Origin: RGDT01 sp964630925
GTDB taxonomy: Bacteria; Planctomycetota; Planctomycetia; Gemmatales; Gemmataceae
Direction of reading: 5' to 3'
Assembly: GCA_964630925.1 (NCBI GenBank)
Contig: CAZVZK010000020.1
Span: 1-64,000, forward strand
DNA length: 64,000 bases
Part shown: in pieces, positions 24,430 through 33,431 of the stretch
Layout: each line of letters begins with the position of its first letter
How positions within the stretch are numbered: position 1 is the stretch's first letter
Translations under genes and position numbers: made by a program
Notes under the pieces: generated by a model
Told to the model about the DNA's origin: nothing
The model's input: only the letters and a program-made list of their open reading frames with translations
Databases searched by the model: none

Positions 24430-25727
24430 CGGGTGGCCCACCACCCGACGCCGGCGGCGAGGAGGGTGACGCCCGCCACGACGCCCGCCGCAATGCGGTC
24501 CTGCCAGATGGCGCGGCGCTCCGCGTCGGCGTAGCCGATCCGCGTGAACTCCACCATCGTGTACAGCGGGACGTACCAGCGCGGCATCAGCCAGTGCAGC
24601 AGCAGGCCGAGCTTCTTCGCCCACACGAACCAGCGCGAGCCGACGCGGTCGCGCATCTCCAGGAAGTTATCGACGCACAGCCGCGCCAGCGTGTCCGTGT
24701 GTGGCCTCCGCCGCGCCTCGTACTCGCTCACCGCCTCGTCCCACGGCAGACGCCCCAGGCAGTCCGCCAGGACGACGCAGTCCTCGAAGGCGGCGTTCAT
24801 CCCCTGCCCCAGGAACGGCACCACGGCGTGGCACGCGTCGCCGATCAGCACCGCACGGCCCATCCGCCACGGGGCGCACCGCACCGTCACCAGCGGGCCG
24901 ACGGGGTTGGCCGCGTACTGCTCCGCGAGGTCGGGCAGGTGCGCGACGACATCGGGGTAGACGCGGCTGAAATGATCCCGGATCTGGTCGGGCGTCTTGA
25001 GGGCTTCGAACGCCTCGTACGGCCAGAAGAGGGTGCAGGTGAACGACCCGTCGGTGTTGGGCAGGGCAATCATCATGTGGCCGCCGCGCGGCCAGATGTG
25101 CAGGGCGTGCTTCTCCATGTGGAAGCCGCCGCCCGGCGCCGGCGCGATCGTCAGCTCCTTGTAGCCGTGGCCCAGGAACTCCTGCGAATAATCGAAACGC
25201 TCGCGGCGCTGCATGGCCGCACGCACGGCGGACCACACGCCGTCGGCGCCGACGACGTGGCCCGCCGGGATCGCCCTCGTTCCCTCCGGGGTGGAGTATT
25301 CGACGAGCCCGTCGTCGAGGCCGACGCCGGTGCAGCGGTGCCCGAACGAGAGGCGGACGGAGGGATAAGTCGCGGCCTTCTCGATCAGGAGCCGGTTGAG
25401 GCCCCCGCGCGGGACGGAGTGCAGGGCCTGCGTGTCGTCGTTGCCGTAGGGCTGGAAGGTGAGCGACGAGTCGGGGTGGTGGATCATCCGGCCCCGCATC
25501 AGGACGCCCAGCGCGATGGCGGCCTCGGCGAGGCCGACCTGTTCGAGTGCGTGCAGGCCGCGGGTCGAGAGGGCGAGGTTGATGGAGCGGCCACGTTCGG
25601 GCGCCCCGAGGCGGGGGTCGGGCCGCCGCTCGTAGTAGTCCACGCGGCGGCCGGCCTTGCCCAGGTGGCAGGCGAGCATGGCGCCGGCGAGGCCGGCGCC
25701 GACCACAGTCACGGTCCCCGCGCTCAT
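24426..25727 (-). CDS. kmo: Kynurenine 3-monooxygenase
   Basis: A 433-residue FAD-dependent aromatic hydroxylase converting kynurenine to 3-hydroxykynurenine with NADPH and oxygen. It starts with the dinucleotide fold VTVVGAGLAGAMLACHLGKAG. The family hallmark GRSINLALSTRGLHALE and WPRGGHMMIALPNTDGSFT are present, as is the second FAD motif GDACHAVVPFLGQGMNAAFED. A C-terminal hydrophobic stretch (AAGVVAGVTLLAAGVGWW) matches the membrane-anchoring tail of many KMOs. The start is the ATG at the Rossmann motif; no ribosome site is obvious. It heads the run kmo, unknown gene, kynA, kynB. Confidence 0.96.
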   Translation of the reverse strand: MSAGTVTVVGAGLAGAMLACHLGKAGRRVDYYERRPDPRLGAPERGRSINLALSTRGLHALEQVGLAEAAIALGVLMRGRMIHHPDSSLTFQPYGNDDTQALHSVPRGGLNRLLIEKAATYPSVRLSFGHRCTGVGLDDGLVEYSTPEGTRAIPAGHVVGADGVWSAVRAAMQRRERFDYSQEFLGHGYKELTIAPAPGGGFHMEKHALHIWPRGGHMMIALPNTDGSFTCTLFWPYEAFEALKTPDQIRDHFSRVYPDVVAHLPDLAEQYAANPVGPLVTVRCAPWRMGRAVLIGDACHAVVPFLGQGMNAAFEDCVVLADCLGRLPWDEAVSEYEARRRPHTDTLARLCVDNFLEMRDRVGSRWFVWAKKLGLLLHWLMPRWYVPLYTMVEFTRIGYADAERRAIWQDRIAAGVVAGVTLLAAGVGWWATR

Positions 25728-25876
25728 GGCGGAGGTATTGTAGGAGGACGGATTCGGCGGCGGCACTCGTCGCTTGTTCAGATGGCCGCGAGACGGTAAA
25801 GTAAGCAGAGACACACGACGGCGACCCGAAACCCGACGATGGCCCAATTCGAGGCAGGAATGCAGGAGGGGCACCC

Positions 25877-26134
25877 ATGACCGCTGAGAACTTCGAGACC
25901 GTTTTGGAGGGCCTCCGGCAACTGCAGCCCTTCCGCGTGTTCACGGTGGAGCTGCATGGCGGGCGCCGCTTCGAGGTGGACCACGCCGGGGCGCTCGTGG
26001 TGCGGGATGGGGTGGCCGTCTTCCTCGCCCCCGGCGGCGTCCCCGTCTGGTTCGATCACGAGGGCGTTAACCAGATCATCGGGGCGCCGGCGGGGGCGCA
26101 ACTGGACGAAAGGGGCGCGGCGGGCTCCGTTTGA
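25877..26134 (+). CDS. Small conserved planctomycete protein
   Basis: An 85-residue protein with the pattern LRQLQPFRVFTVELHGGRRFEVDHAGALVVRDGV. I associate this with a frequent small planctomycete family of unknown role (PFRPF...L.DGR.F.V.HPE type). No signal peptide or catalytic motif is visible. AGGAGG lies before the ATG. It is divergent from kmo and convergent with the FlgG-like gene, so it stands alone. Confidence 0.75.
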   Translation: MTAENFETVLEGLRQLQPFRVFTVELHGGRRFEVDHAGALVVRDGVAVFLAPGGVPVWFDHEGVNQIIGAPAGAQLDERGAAGSV

Positions 26135-26186
26135 ATGGGTATTCCCAACGCCCCCGCAACGCCTCCACGTCGTCCTCAGGGATACG

Positions 26187-26906
26187 TCAACGTCCCCGGA
26201 CGGCCGTGATACGCGGCGAGCCCTCCTCGTCCATCATTCGGTGCAGCAGCTCGATCACCTGCGTCACCATCTCGTTGCGGTTCTGCTCCAGGAACCCCTG
26301 CCGCAGCAGGCCCAACCCCTCCTGCCCTGGTGTGCCCTGGGACGGGATGCCGCTCTCTTCGGTCTCCTCGTACAGATGAGCACCCACCCGGCGCAGCCCC
26401 GGCGGGTTGATGAACCGCAGGATGGTGATCTGCCCGATCATGGTGGACAGGCCCGGCCCGTCGGCGGTGATCACCGACACGGTCCCGTCAGCGCCCAAGC
26501 TCAAGGAGGAGGCATCCGCCGGCAAGGTGATCTGTGGCTGCAAGAGGTGTCCGTCAGGGGTCACGAGGGTGCTGTGTTTGTTGAGGACGAACTGCCCGCG
26601 CCGGGTGTAGCGGGTCGTACCGTCCGGCGCGGACAACTGGAAGAACCCGGCCCCCTCGATGGCCACGTCCAGCGGGTTGCCGGTGTTGACCAGCGACCCC
26701 TGCGGGACGTGGCCGCGCTCGGCCGGGCGGGCGGGGGTCGAACGCGGCAACCGGAACCGCACCTCGATGAATCCGTCCCCAGAGGGGTCATCCAGCCGCA
26801 CGTCCTGCCCGCGCGGGGGGAGCGGGGTCTCAGTCCGCGAGGCCAGCACGACGCCGAGCGCGATCACCCCGATCAGCAGGGCCGTGGCCAGATGGCGGTC
26901 CGTCAT
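26187..26906 (-). CDS. FlgG/FlgF-like flagellar rod protein, isolated
   Basis: A 239-residue protein. Its middle matches the conserved core of flagellar rod and hook proteins: GSLVNTGNPLDVAIEGAGFFQL, YTRRGQFVLNKHSTLVTPDGHLLQP, then SLSLGADGTVSV. The C-terminus has the family-style QGFLEQNRNEMVTQVIELLHR helix. Normal FlgG proteins begin with a rod-forming helix; this one instead begins with a membrane segment or signal anchor (HLATALLIGVIALGVVLAS). No other flagellar gene is nearby; it sits 77 bases after kynU on the same strand. GAGG lies seven bases before the ATG. It may be an anchored, repurposed rod protein. Confidence 0.8.
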   Translation of the reverse strand: MTDRHLATALLIGVIALGVVLASRTETPLPPRGQDVRLDDPSGDGFIEVRFRLPRSTPARPAERGHVPQGSLVNTGNPLDVAIEGAGFFQLSAPDGTTRYTRRGQFVLNKHSTLVTPDGHLLQPQITLPADASSLSLGADGTVSVITADGPGLSTMIGQITILRFINPPGLRRVGAHLYEETEESGIPSQGTPGQEGLGLLRQGFLEQNRNEMVTQVIELLHRMMDEEGSPRITAVRGR

Positions 26907-26983
26907 GCTCCGTCCTCGTCGCGCCGGTGCGTGCAGATCACGGCGAGGGTGATAGCCGGGGGGGCGGCGTGAAGCAACGCCAG

Positions 26984-28135
26984 TCATGACCCCCGCAGCG
27001 CCTCCACGAACGCCTCCACGTCGCCCTCGTCGTTGTACAGCGGGCACAGCGAGGCGCGGATGATGTCCGGCTCGCGGAAGTCGCACACGACCCCGGCCCG
27101 CGCCAGCGCCGGACGCGGGTCGCTCTTCACGCGCAGGCACACCATGTTCCCACGCCGCGCCGGCTCGCGCGGCGACACCACCTCGACGCCCGGCACGCCG
27201 TCGAGCCGCGCCAGCAGGGACGAGGTGAGCGACAACGACCTGGCACGCAGGGCCGGCATCGTGGCCTTATCGAAGAGATCCAGCGAGGCCCGCAGGGGTG
27301 CGAGGGCGAGGATGGGCGGGTTGGAGAGCTGCCAGCCGTCGGCGCCGGGGCGGGGGATGAAGTCGGCCTCCAGGTGCATGCGGAAGCGCGTCGCCGGGTC
27401 GTTGCCCCACCAGCCGCCGAGCCGCGGCGTCTTCGTGTCGAGGCCGTGCCGCTCGTGGACGAACGCCCCCGCCACCGCGCCGGGGCCGGAGTTGAGGTAC
27501 TTGTAGCTGCACCACACGGCGAAATCGACGCCGTCGTCGTGCAGGGCGAGGGGGACGTTGCCGGCGGCGTGGGCGAGGTCGAGGCCGAGCAGGCAGCCGT
27601 GGCGGTGGGCCGCGTCGGCGAGGCGTCTGACGTCCATCACCTCGCCGGTGAGGAAATTCACGCCGGCGAGCAGGACGACGGCGACCTCGTCGCCCCTTTT
27701 CGAGAGGGTGCGCTCGACGTCTTCGGGGGCGGCGGTGAGCAGGTTCTCCAGCCCCAGGCCGCGGTGGGCGAGGTGCGTCTGGACGGCGTAGCGATCCGAC
27801 GGAAAGGTGGGCTCGTCGATGAGGATGCGGGTGCGGCGTCGGTGCGGGCGGAAGAACGACGCCAGCAGGAGATGCAGGTTCACGGTGAGGCCGTTCATGG
27901 CGACGACCTCGGAGGGCCGAGCGCCCACGAGGCGGGCGAGCGGCTCGCGGACCAGCTCGTGGTACGAATACCACGGGGCGTCGGCCTTGAAGTGGCCCTC
28001 GACGCCCTCGCTGGCCCACGAATCCATCTCGGCGAGGACGAGGTCACGGGCGCGGCGCGGCTGCGCGCCGAGGGAGTGGCCGCACAGGTAGTGCTTGCCG
28101 GGGGGCAGCAGGAACTCGTCGCGGAAGCCGGTCAT
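26984..28135 (-). CDS. kynU: Kynureninase
   Basis: A 383-residue PLP enzyme cleaving kynurenine or 3-hydroxykynurenine to anthranilate or 3-hydroxyanthranilate plus alanine. It begins FRDEFLLPPGKHYLCGHSLG, has NGLTVNLHLLLASFF and the TFPSDRYA motif, and carries the PLP-binding lysine in CSYKYLNSGPG. Length fits the family (about 400). It is the first gene of the minus-strand kynurenine cluster; with kmo present, the main product should be 3-hydroxyanthranilate, a precursor of quinolinate and NAD. No 3-hydroxyanthranilate dioxygenase gene is in the window. Confidence 0.96.
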   Translation of the reverse strand: MTGFRDEFLLPPGKHYLCGHSLGAQPRRARDLVLAEMDSWASEGVEGHFKADAPWYSYHELVREPLARLVGARPSEVVAMNGLTVNLHLLLASFFRPHRRRTRILIDEPTFPSDRYAVQTHLAHRGLGLENLLTAAPEDVERTLSKRGDEVAVVLLAGVNFLTGEVMDVRRLADAAHRHGCLLGLDLAHAAGNVPLALHDDGVDFAVWCSYKYLNSGPGAVAGAFVHERHGLDTKTPRLGGWWGNDPATRFRMHLEADFIPRPGADGWQLSNPPILALAPLRASLDLFDKATMPALRARSLSLTSSLLARLDGVPGVEVVSPREPARRGNMVCLRVKSDPRPALARAGVVCDFREPDIIRASLCPLYNDEGDVEAFVEALRGS

Positions 28136-28348
28136 TGGCCGCTCCTGTCTTGTCGTGGCGGCGAGCTTCCCGCTTCCGGGGGACGGGCGCCCGGCAGGGG
28201 TGATGGCGGATTATCCCGGCGCCTCGCGGCGGAGTCAAGCACCCGAGGCGAGCGGCGCGGCGTCAGGCCGCCGGTGTCTCACCCATCCGCCCCTTGCTAT
28301 TCCGCCCGCCGGCGCCCACAATGACCCCACCCCGCGAGGGCCTCCGCG

Positions 28349-28753
28349 ATGGACCTCTCCAAACTCGCCGAGCTGAAACGCATGGTGTCGTTCGACGCCC
28401 AGCTCGCCCCCGTCTTCAAGTACTTCCTCACCCACTTCGCCGAGATGCCCGGCTTCATCCAGCTCGGCGAGCGCGTCTATCGCCACCCCGTCGAGGCCAT
28501 CATCGAGGCCGTCGGCAACGAGCTGCACATCGACCCCGGCCCCATCAACAAGCTCGCCCTCATCCGCATCCCCGAGCACCACTTCGTCCACGGCTCGTTC
28601 TTCATCGGCTTCCGCATCGGCGGCGTCATCTACTTCGAGGACATCGAGGTCGGCATCATGAACCTCTGCGAGGGCCTCCACTCCCCCGATGTCAAGTTCG
28701 TCCGCTTCTCCGACGCCCACAGACGCAAGCCCGGCGACCCACACCACAACTAG
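28349..28753 (+). CDS. Conserved hypothetical protein
   Basis: A 134-residue soluble protein of unknown function, reading as a compact alpha/beta fold (FKYFLTHFAEMPGFIQLGERVY, FIGFRIGGVIYFEDIEVGIM). No signal peptide, metal motif or known domain is recognised. GAGGG lies about nine bases before the ATG. A long paired heptamer repeat follows directly. It is divergent from kynU, and nothing nearby suggests a role. Confidence 0.7.
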   Translation: MDLSKLAELKRMVSFDAQLAPVFKYFLTHFAEMPGFIQLGERVYRHPVEAIIEAVGNELHIDPGPINKLALIRIPEHHFVHGSFFIGFRIGGVIYFEDIEVGIMNLCEGLHSPDVKFVRFSDAHRRKPGDPHHN

Positions 28754-28756
28754 CCA

Positions 28757-28860
28757 GAAAGGATGAAGGATGGAGGATGAAGGATGAAAAGGGGTCTGGG
28801 GCGGGCTCGCGTGAACGGCGCGGGCCTTCATCCTTCATCCCTCATCCTTCATCCTTTCTC
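28757..28860. repeat. Paired heptamer array (GGATGAA / TTCATCC)
   Basis: A left array of four GGATGAA/GGATGGA units (28757-28791) and a right array of TTCATCC/CTCATCC units (28825-28860) are near-perfect reverse complements around a loop of about 33 bases. The unit is almost the same as in the array at 6376-6468. The stem occupies the gap before the oxidoreductase and ends eight bases before its start, so a folded leader could affect translation. Confidence 0.9.
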
Positions 28861-28868
28861 CCCAGGCC

Positions 28869-30128
28869 ATGAACACCCGCCGCACCTTCCTCTCCACGTC
28901 CGCCCTCGGCCTCGCCGCCCTCACCGCACGCGGGGCCGGTGAGAAGCCGGGCGAGAAGATCGTCCTCGGCATGATCGGCGCCCGCATCCGCGGCAAGGCG
29001 CTGCTGAAGGCCTTCTCCGCCTTCCCCGACGTGGAGTTCGCCTACGTCTGCGACCCCGACCTGAACCTCATGCCGGCGGCTCTCAAGCAGCTCCCCGCCC
29101 GCCACAAACGCGTGCCGAAGACCTGCCAGGACATGCGCGACGTGTTCGCCGATAAGAGCGTCGATGCGGTGGTGGTGGCGGCGCCGGACCACTGGCACGC
29201 CCTGGCCACGGTGTGGGCCTGCCAGGCCGGCAAGCACGTCTACTGCGAGAAGCCCTGCTCCGCCACCGTCGTCGAGGGCCGGCGCATGGTCGAGGCCGCC
29301 CGCGCCCACAAGAGGGTGGTGCAGGTCGGCACGCAGCGGCGCAGCGGCGAGTTCCTCGCCGAGGCGGCGCAGTACGTCCGCGACGGCAAGTTCGGCAAGG
29401 TGCCCTTCGCCCGCGCCTGGATCGCCGGCGGACGCAAGGGCATCGGCAAGAAGGCCGACGCCCCCACGCCGAAGGGGGTGGACTACGATCTGTGGACCGG
29501 CCCTGCGCCGCTGCGGCCCTTCAACCCGAATCGCTTCCACTACGAGTGGCACTGGAACTGGGACTACGGCACCGGCGAGCTGGGCAACAACGGCATCCAC
29601 GGCCTCGACCTCGCCCGCTGGCTCCTGGGCCTCGACGCCCCGGTGCGTGTGTCGTCCGGCGGGGGGCGTTTCCTTTTTGATGACGATGGACAGACACCCG
29701 ACACGCAGACCGTGGTTTATGACTTCGCGGGCTGCTCGCTGGTGTGGGAGCACCGCATCTGGGCGAAGACGGGCGTCCGCGGCCTGGGCTTCGGCGTCGA
29801 GCTGGTCGGCGAGAAGGGGACGCTGGTGGTGGACGACAAGGGATGGCACGTCGAGGGCGGCGAGAAGATGGAGGTGAAGTCCACCCCCTACGACTCCCGC
29901 CACATCCGCGACTTCCTCGACCGCATCAAGGACGGCAAGACGCCACGCGCCGACATCGAGGAGGGGCACAAGTCCACCCGCCTGTGCCACCTCGGCAACA
30001 TCGCGTACCGCCTCGGGCGCACGGTGCATTTCGACGGCGACAAGGAGACGATCACGGGCGACGCGGAGGCCGCCAGGATGCTGACGCGGTCGTACCGCAA
30101 GGGGTTCGAGCTGCCGGAGAAGGCGTGA
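28869..30128 (+). CDS. Tat-exported Gfo/Idh/MocA family oxidoreductase
   Basis: A 419-residue protein with a twin-arginine signal (NTRRTFLSTSALGLAAL). It then has the NAD(P)-binding Rossmann fold (IVLGMIGARIRGKALLKAF) and the family landmark KHVYCEKPCSATVVEGRRMV, with the catalytic EKP motif. The C-terminal dimerisation and substrate domain contains WHWNWDYGTGELGNNGIHGLDLARW. Many planctomycete members are exported this way and act on sugars or sugar acids, with tightly bound cofactor carried through Tat. No neighbouring gene hints at the substrate. The start is fixed by the RR motif. Confidence 0.93.
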   Translation: MNTRRTFLSTSALGLAALTARGAGEKPGEKIVLGMIGARIRGKALLKAFSAFPDVEFAYVCDPDLNLMPAALKQLPARHKRVPKTCQDMRDVFADKSVDAVVVAAPDHWHALATVWACQAGKHVYCEKPCSATVVEGRRMVEAARAHKRVVQVGTQRRSGEFLAEAAQYVRDGKFGKVPFARAWIAGGRKGIGKKADAPTPKGVDYDLWTGPAPLRPFNPNRFHYEWHWNWDYGTGELGNNGIHGLDLARWLLGLDAPVRVSSGGGRFLFDDDGQTPDTQTVVYDFAGCSLVWEHRIWAKTGVRGLGFGVELVGEKGTLVVDDKGWHVEGGEKMEVKSTPYDSRHIRDFLDRIKDGKTPRADIEEGHKSTRLCHLGNIAYRLGRTVHFDGDKETITGDAEAARMLTRSYRKGFELPEKA

Positions 30129-30225
30129 ATCCCCTTGCGGAGCGGCGGGCGGCGCGTTAACGTCGGACATGACAACACGTCTGATCTGGAGGACGGAGCG
30201 GGCGGAGGCCGGGGGACCGTATGCC

Positions 30226-31170
30226 ATGATGCCCGACAAGGTGGAGAAGCTGTGTCAGAAGGCGCAGGCGGCCATCGCCGAGCGCGACTGGGAGAAGGCC
30301 AAGCAGTCATACCTGATGGCCCTCGGCCTACGCGGCGACATGCCGGATGTGCACTACGGCCTGGCCACGGTGTACTTCCAGCTCCGCGAGCTGACGAGTG
30401 CCGCGCACCACTTCCGCGAGGTGACGCGCCTCGACCCCCTGCGCGCCGCCGCCTTCGTCAACCTCGGTGCCGTCCTCAACCTCCTGACCCAGTACGACGA
30501 CGCCGTCGCCGCCCTGCGCCGCGGCATCCAGCTCGACGGCCAGCGCGTCGAGGCGTTCTACAACCTCGGGCTCGTGTACCGGCGGAAGGGCCAGTTCGAC
30601 CTCGCCATCACGGCGTACAAGGAGGCGATCCGCCTGAACCCGCGCATGGCCGACGCCCACCTGAACCTCGCGAACCTGCACATGGAGCGTGGCCAGCCGC
30701 GCCAGGCGGTCCTGCACTACGAGGACGCGCTCAAGCTGCGGCCGGGGTGGGACAAGGCGCTGGACGGCCTGACGCGAGCCAGGACGGGCGTGGAGGGCGG
30801 CTCGTCGGCGATCCACCCGGTGGCGGCGGAGCAGGCCGCCCGCGCCGCCGCGGCGGCGCAGTCTCCGCCCAGCGACATCGACCGGGTGGCCGACCCGGCA
30901 CAGCACGGGGTGTTCCTCACGAACCTGCACCACGCCTGCGCCGTGGCCGAGGAGGCCGGCAAGCTGCTCCACTCGGTGATCGGGGGTGAGATCGAGCCGG
31001 TCATCAAGGAGCTGTCCACGGCGCTGCTCAACTCGCGGGGGCCGCGCAGCGAATTGGAGGCGTGTCTCGGACGCTTCGAGAACGCGCTGGGGCGGATGAA
31101 GACGGCCCACCAGACCCTCAAGCAGCAGACGACCAAAATCGACGAGATGGGCCAGAAGTTCCCGACGTGA
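30226..31170 (+). CDS. TPR protein with C-terminal helical domain
   Basis: A 314-residue cytoplasmic protein. Residues 5 to about 190 form five TPR units of the classical 34-residue type (AFVNLGAVLNLLTQYDDAVAALRRGIQL, AFYNLGLVYRRKGQFDLAI). The C-terminal third is helical and probably coiled coil (LEACLGRFENALGRMKTAHQTLKQQTT). There are two adjacent ATG codons; I took the first, where the family-like KVEKLCQKAQ begins. An ATG at 30169 would add 19 residues without clear similarity. It follows the oxidoreductase by about 100 bases. A scaffold role is likely; the partner is unknown. Confidence 0.75.
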   Translation: MMPDKVEKLCQKAQAAIAERDWEKAKQSYLMALGLRGDMPDVHYGLATVYFQLRELTSAAHHFREVTRLDPLRAAAFVNLGAVLNLLTQYDDAVAALRRGIQLDGQRVEAFYNLGLVYRRKGQFDLAITAYKEAIRLNPRMADAHLNLANLHMERGQPRQAVLHYEDALKLRPGWDKALDGLTRARTGVEGGSSAIHPVAAEQAARAAAAAQSPPSDIDRVADPAQHGVFLTNLHHACAVAEEAGKLLHSVIGGEIEPVIKELSTALLNSRGPRSELEACLGRFENALGRMKTAHQTLKQQTTKIDEMGQKFPT

Positions 31171-31261
31171 GCGGCTGTGCGTCACCGCCGGGTAGGCGTC
31201 CTCCGCGTCCTGCCGAGCCGCCTTCGGCCCCAGCCGTTCCGGCCCATAACGGGCGCGGCGG

Positions 31262-31636
31262 TTACACCACGATCTCCTCGCCATCGACCACGAACCGCTC
31301 GCCTTTGAGGTCGCCACGCCAGACGTCGATCGCGTTGCGGATGCGATCCTTCCCTAACTGGAGCTGGGCCGCCAGCATCCGCTTCTGCGCCTGTTGCACA
31401 CCCTTCATGGGCGAGAAGATGGGGAAGAAGATCGACATGCACCCCTGGGGCTGGTCGAACCCCTCGACCCCCTCGAACGCCTCGACGCTGGCCTTCATCG
31501 CCTGAAACTCCGAGACCGCGTTCCGCAGGTAGAGCACCTTGGCCTTTCGGACCTCATCCGGGGCCAGGCCGGATAGCCCGGCGACGAACAACTGAATCTT
31601 CTCGGGCGAGAGGAGATCCGACGGCTGCTGCTGCAT
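31262..31636 (-). CDS. Hypothetical protein
   Basis: A 124-residue soluble, mostly helical protein. It begins with a Gln-rich MQQQPSDLLSPEKIQLFVAGLSG, has AFEGVEGFDQPQGCMSIFFPIF in the middle and ends ERFVVDGEEIVV. I do not recognise the family. The ATG has GAGGG six bases upstream, preferred over an in-frame GTG two codons earlier. It is downstream of rimO on the same strand, separated by 77 bases, and could be co-transcribed with it. Confidence 0.6.
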   Translation of the reverse strand: MQQQPSDLLSPEKIQLFVAGLSGLAPDEVRKAKVLYLRNAVSEFQAMKASVEAFEGVEGFDQPQGCMSIFFPIFSPMKGVQQAQKRMLAAQLQLGKDRIRNAIDVWRGDLKGERFVVDGEEIVV

Positions 31637-31713
31637 GGGCACCCTCGATGTCTATCGCCGAGCCTGTGATCACCCGGCCACTGGCCGTGTCTCACGCACA
31701 TCGGCCACGCCGC

Positions 31714-33084
31714 TCACCGCACCCGGATCGCCCGCGCCATCAGGTCGTAACCGTCCGCCCCCGTCACCCGCGACCGCACCAGCGCGCCCGGCTTCAGGCC
31801 CTTGCCCTTCAGCCGCACCACGCAGTCGATCTCCGGCGCGTCGAACGTCCCCCGCGCCAGCACGTGCTCCGGCACCTCCGGGTCGGGCCCGTCCACGATC
31901 AATTCCACCTCGCGCCCCACCATCGCCTCCGCCGCCGCGAACGCGATGCGCTGTTGGGCCGCCATGATGCGGCCCGTGCGCTCCTGCCGCACCTCGTCGG
32001 GCAGGTGGTCCGGCAGCCGGTCCGCCGGCGTCCCGGGTTCCCGCGAGTACGGGAACACCCCCAGCCGGTCGAACCTCGTCGCCTCCACGAAGTCGCACAG
32101 CTCCTGATGCTCCGCGTCCGTCTCGCCGGGGAACCCGGCGATGAACGTCGTCCGCAGCGTCAATCCGGGGATGGCCGCCCGCAGCTTCGCCAGCAGCGTC
32201 TCCGTCTCGGCGCGCGTGACCTTCCGCTGCATGCGCTTCAACACGCGGTCATTGATGTGCTGCAGGGGCATGTCGAGGTACGGCAGGATGCGGGGCCGGG
32301 CCGCCTCGCCCGACGCCGACGCGATGACCTCGATCAGCTCGTCGTTGAAGAAGATGGGGTAGGTGTACAGCAGCCGGATCCACTCCAGCCCCTCCACCTT
32401 CAGCAGCTCGCGCAGCAGGGCGGCCAGACGCACCTCGCCGTACAGGTCGAGGCCGTAGTACGTCGTGTCCTGCGCGACGATGACCAGCTCGCGGACGCCG
32501 TCGGCGACCAGCTCCTTCGCCTCGCGGACGACCTCCTCGACGGGCTTGGTCAGGTGCTTGCCACGCATCGAGGGGATGGCGCAGAAGGTGCAAAGGCGGT
32601 CACACCCCTCGCTGATCTTGAGGTACGCGAAGTGCCGCGGCGTGATGCGCAGCCGCGCCGTATCTTCCAACGCCTTCACCGGCGCCGGCCGGAACAGAGA
32701 GCGCTGCTCGTCGGCCCGCCGCTTCTGAAGCGAGCGGTCCACGACCTGGACGATCTCCTCGCGCCCGAAGACGCCGACGATGTGATCGACGCCGGGCACC
32801 TCTTCGAGGAGCGCGTCGCCCTTGCGTTCGGCGAGGCAGCCGGCGACCACGACCGCCCCGAGCTTCCCCTGCTGCTTGAGCTGGAGCATCTCGCGGATGA
32901 CGCCGAGCGACTCCTGCCGTGCCGGCTCGATGAACCCGCAGGTGTTGACGACGACGACGTCCGCCCCCTCGGCGTCGGGGGTGAGGGCGTACCCGGCCTG
33001 GGACAGCTGCCCGAGCATGCGCTCGCTGTCCACGAGGTTCTTGGGGCAGCCGAGGGAAACGAAGGCGTAGGTCTTCTCGGACAT
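31714..33084 (-). CDS. rimO: Ribosomal protein S12 methylthiotransferase
   Basis: A 456-residue radical-SAM enzyme that adds a methylthio group to Asp of ribosomal protein S12. The N-terminal MTTase domain has FVSLGCPKNLVDSE, NTCGF and GCLAER cysteines for one 4Fe-4S cluster. The radical-SAM motif is CDRLCTFC for the second. A TRAM domain ends the protein (GREVELIVDGPDP). The CPKN and PSMRGKH features separate RimO from MiaB. Full length compared with the family. Confidence 0.96.
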   Translation of the reverse strand: MSEKTYAFVSLGCPKNLVDSERMLGQLSQAGYALTPDAEGADVVVVNTCGFIEPARQESLGVIREMLQLKQQGKLGAVVVAGCLAERKGDALLEEVPGVDHIVGVFGREEIVQVVDRSLQKRRADEQRSLFRPAPVKALEDTARLRITPRHFAYLKISEGCDRLCTFCAIPSMRGKHLTKPVEEVVREAKELVADGVRELVIVAQDTTYYGLDLYGEVRLAALLRELLKVEGLEWIRLLYTYPIFFNDELIEVIASASGEAARPRILPYLDMPLQHINDRVLKRMQRKVTRAETETLLAKLRAAIPGLTLRTTFIAGFPGETDAEHQELCDFVEATRFDRLGVFPYSREPGTPADRLPDHLPDEVRQERTGRIMAAQQRIAFAAAEAMVGREVELIVDGPDPEVPEHVLARGTFDAPEIDCVVRLKGKGLKPGALVRSRVTGADGYDLMARAIRVR

Positions 33085-33227
33085 CGGCGGCTCGCGTGGC
33101 GGGCGGATGTGTCAGTGTACCGCCGCGCGGCACGGGAGGGAAGGAGCCCCTGGCCCGGCGGGGGGATTCCGCCGTAAGATAGCCGGGGCCGGGGCGTCCG
33201 CCCCGGCGACACCCCAGGGGGCCCGCC

Positions 33228-33431
33228 ATGAGCCAGGACGCGGTCGAACAGCAGAGGCGCAACATCCAGGAGTTCCTCCAGGTGCTGCCGCTGACGCTCG
33301 CCCTCGCCGGCCTGCCCGGCGCGCCGGGCGGCACCTACTTCAACGACGGCCAGCTCGAGGCGCGCAGCACCGCCATCCGCAGCGCCTACAAGCAGGCCCG
33401 CCAGCTCCTGCGCGACATCGCCAAGGGCTGA
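33228..33431 (+). CDS. Small conserved hypothetical protein
   Basis: A 67-residue protein with a helical N-terminus (EQQRRNIQEFLQVLPLTLALAGLP), a loop PGGTYFNDGQLEARS and a basic C-terminal helix (YKQARQLLRDIAKG). No known domain. It has GGGGG upstream of the ATG, opens divergently from rimO and has coding-like composition. Function unknown. Confidence 0.6.
   Translation: MSQDAVEQQRRNIQEFLQVLPLTLALAGLPGAPGGTYFNDGQLEARSTAIRSAYKQARQLLRDIAKG

Noticed and set aside
26984..28135. Alternative call of cysteine desulfurase for the PLP enzyme
   Set aside because: The CGHSLG start, TFPSDRYA and SYKYLNSGPG motifs and kyn neighbours are those of kynureninase.
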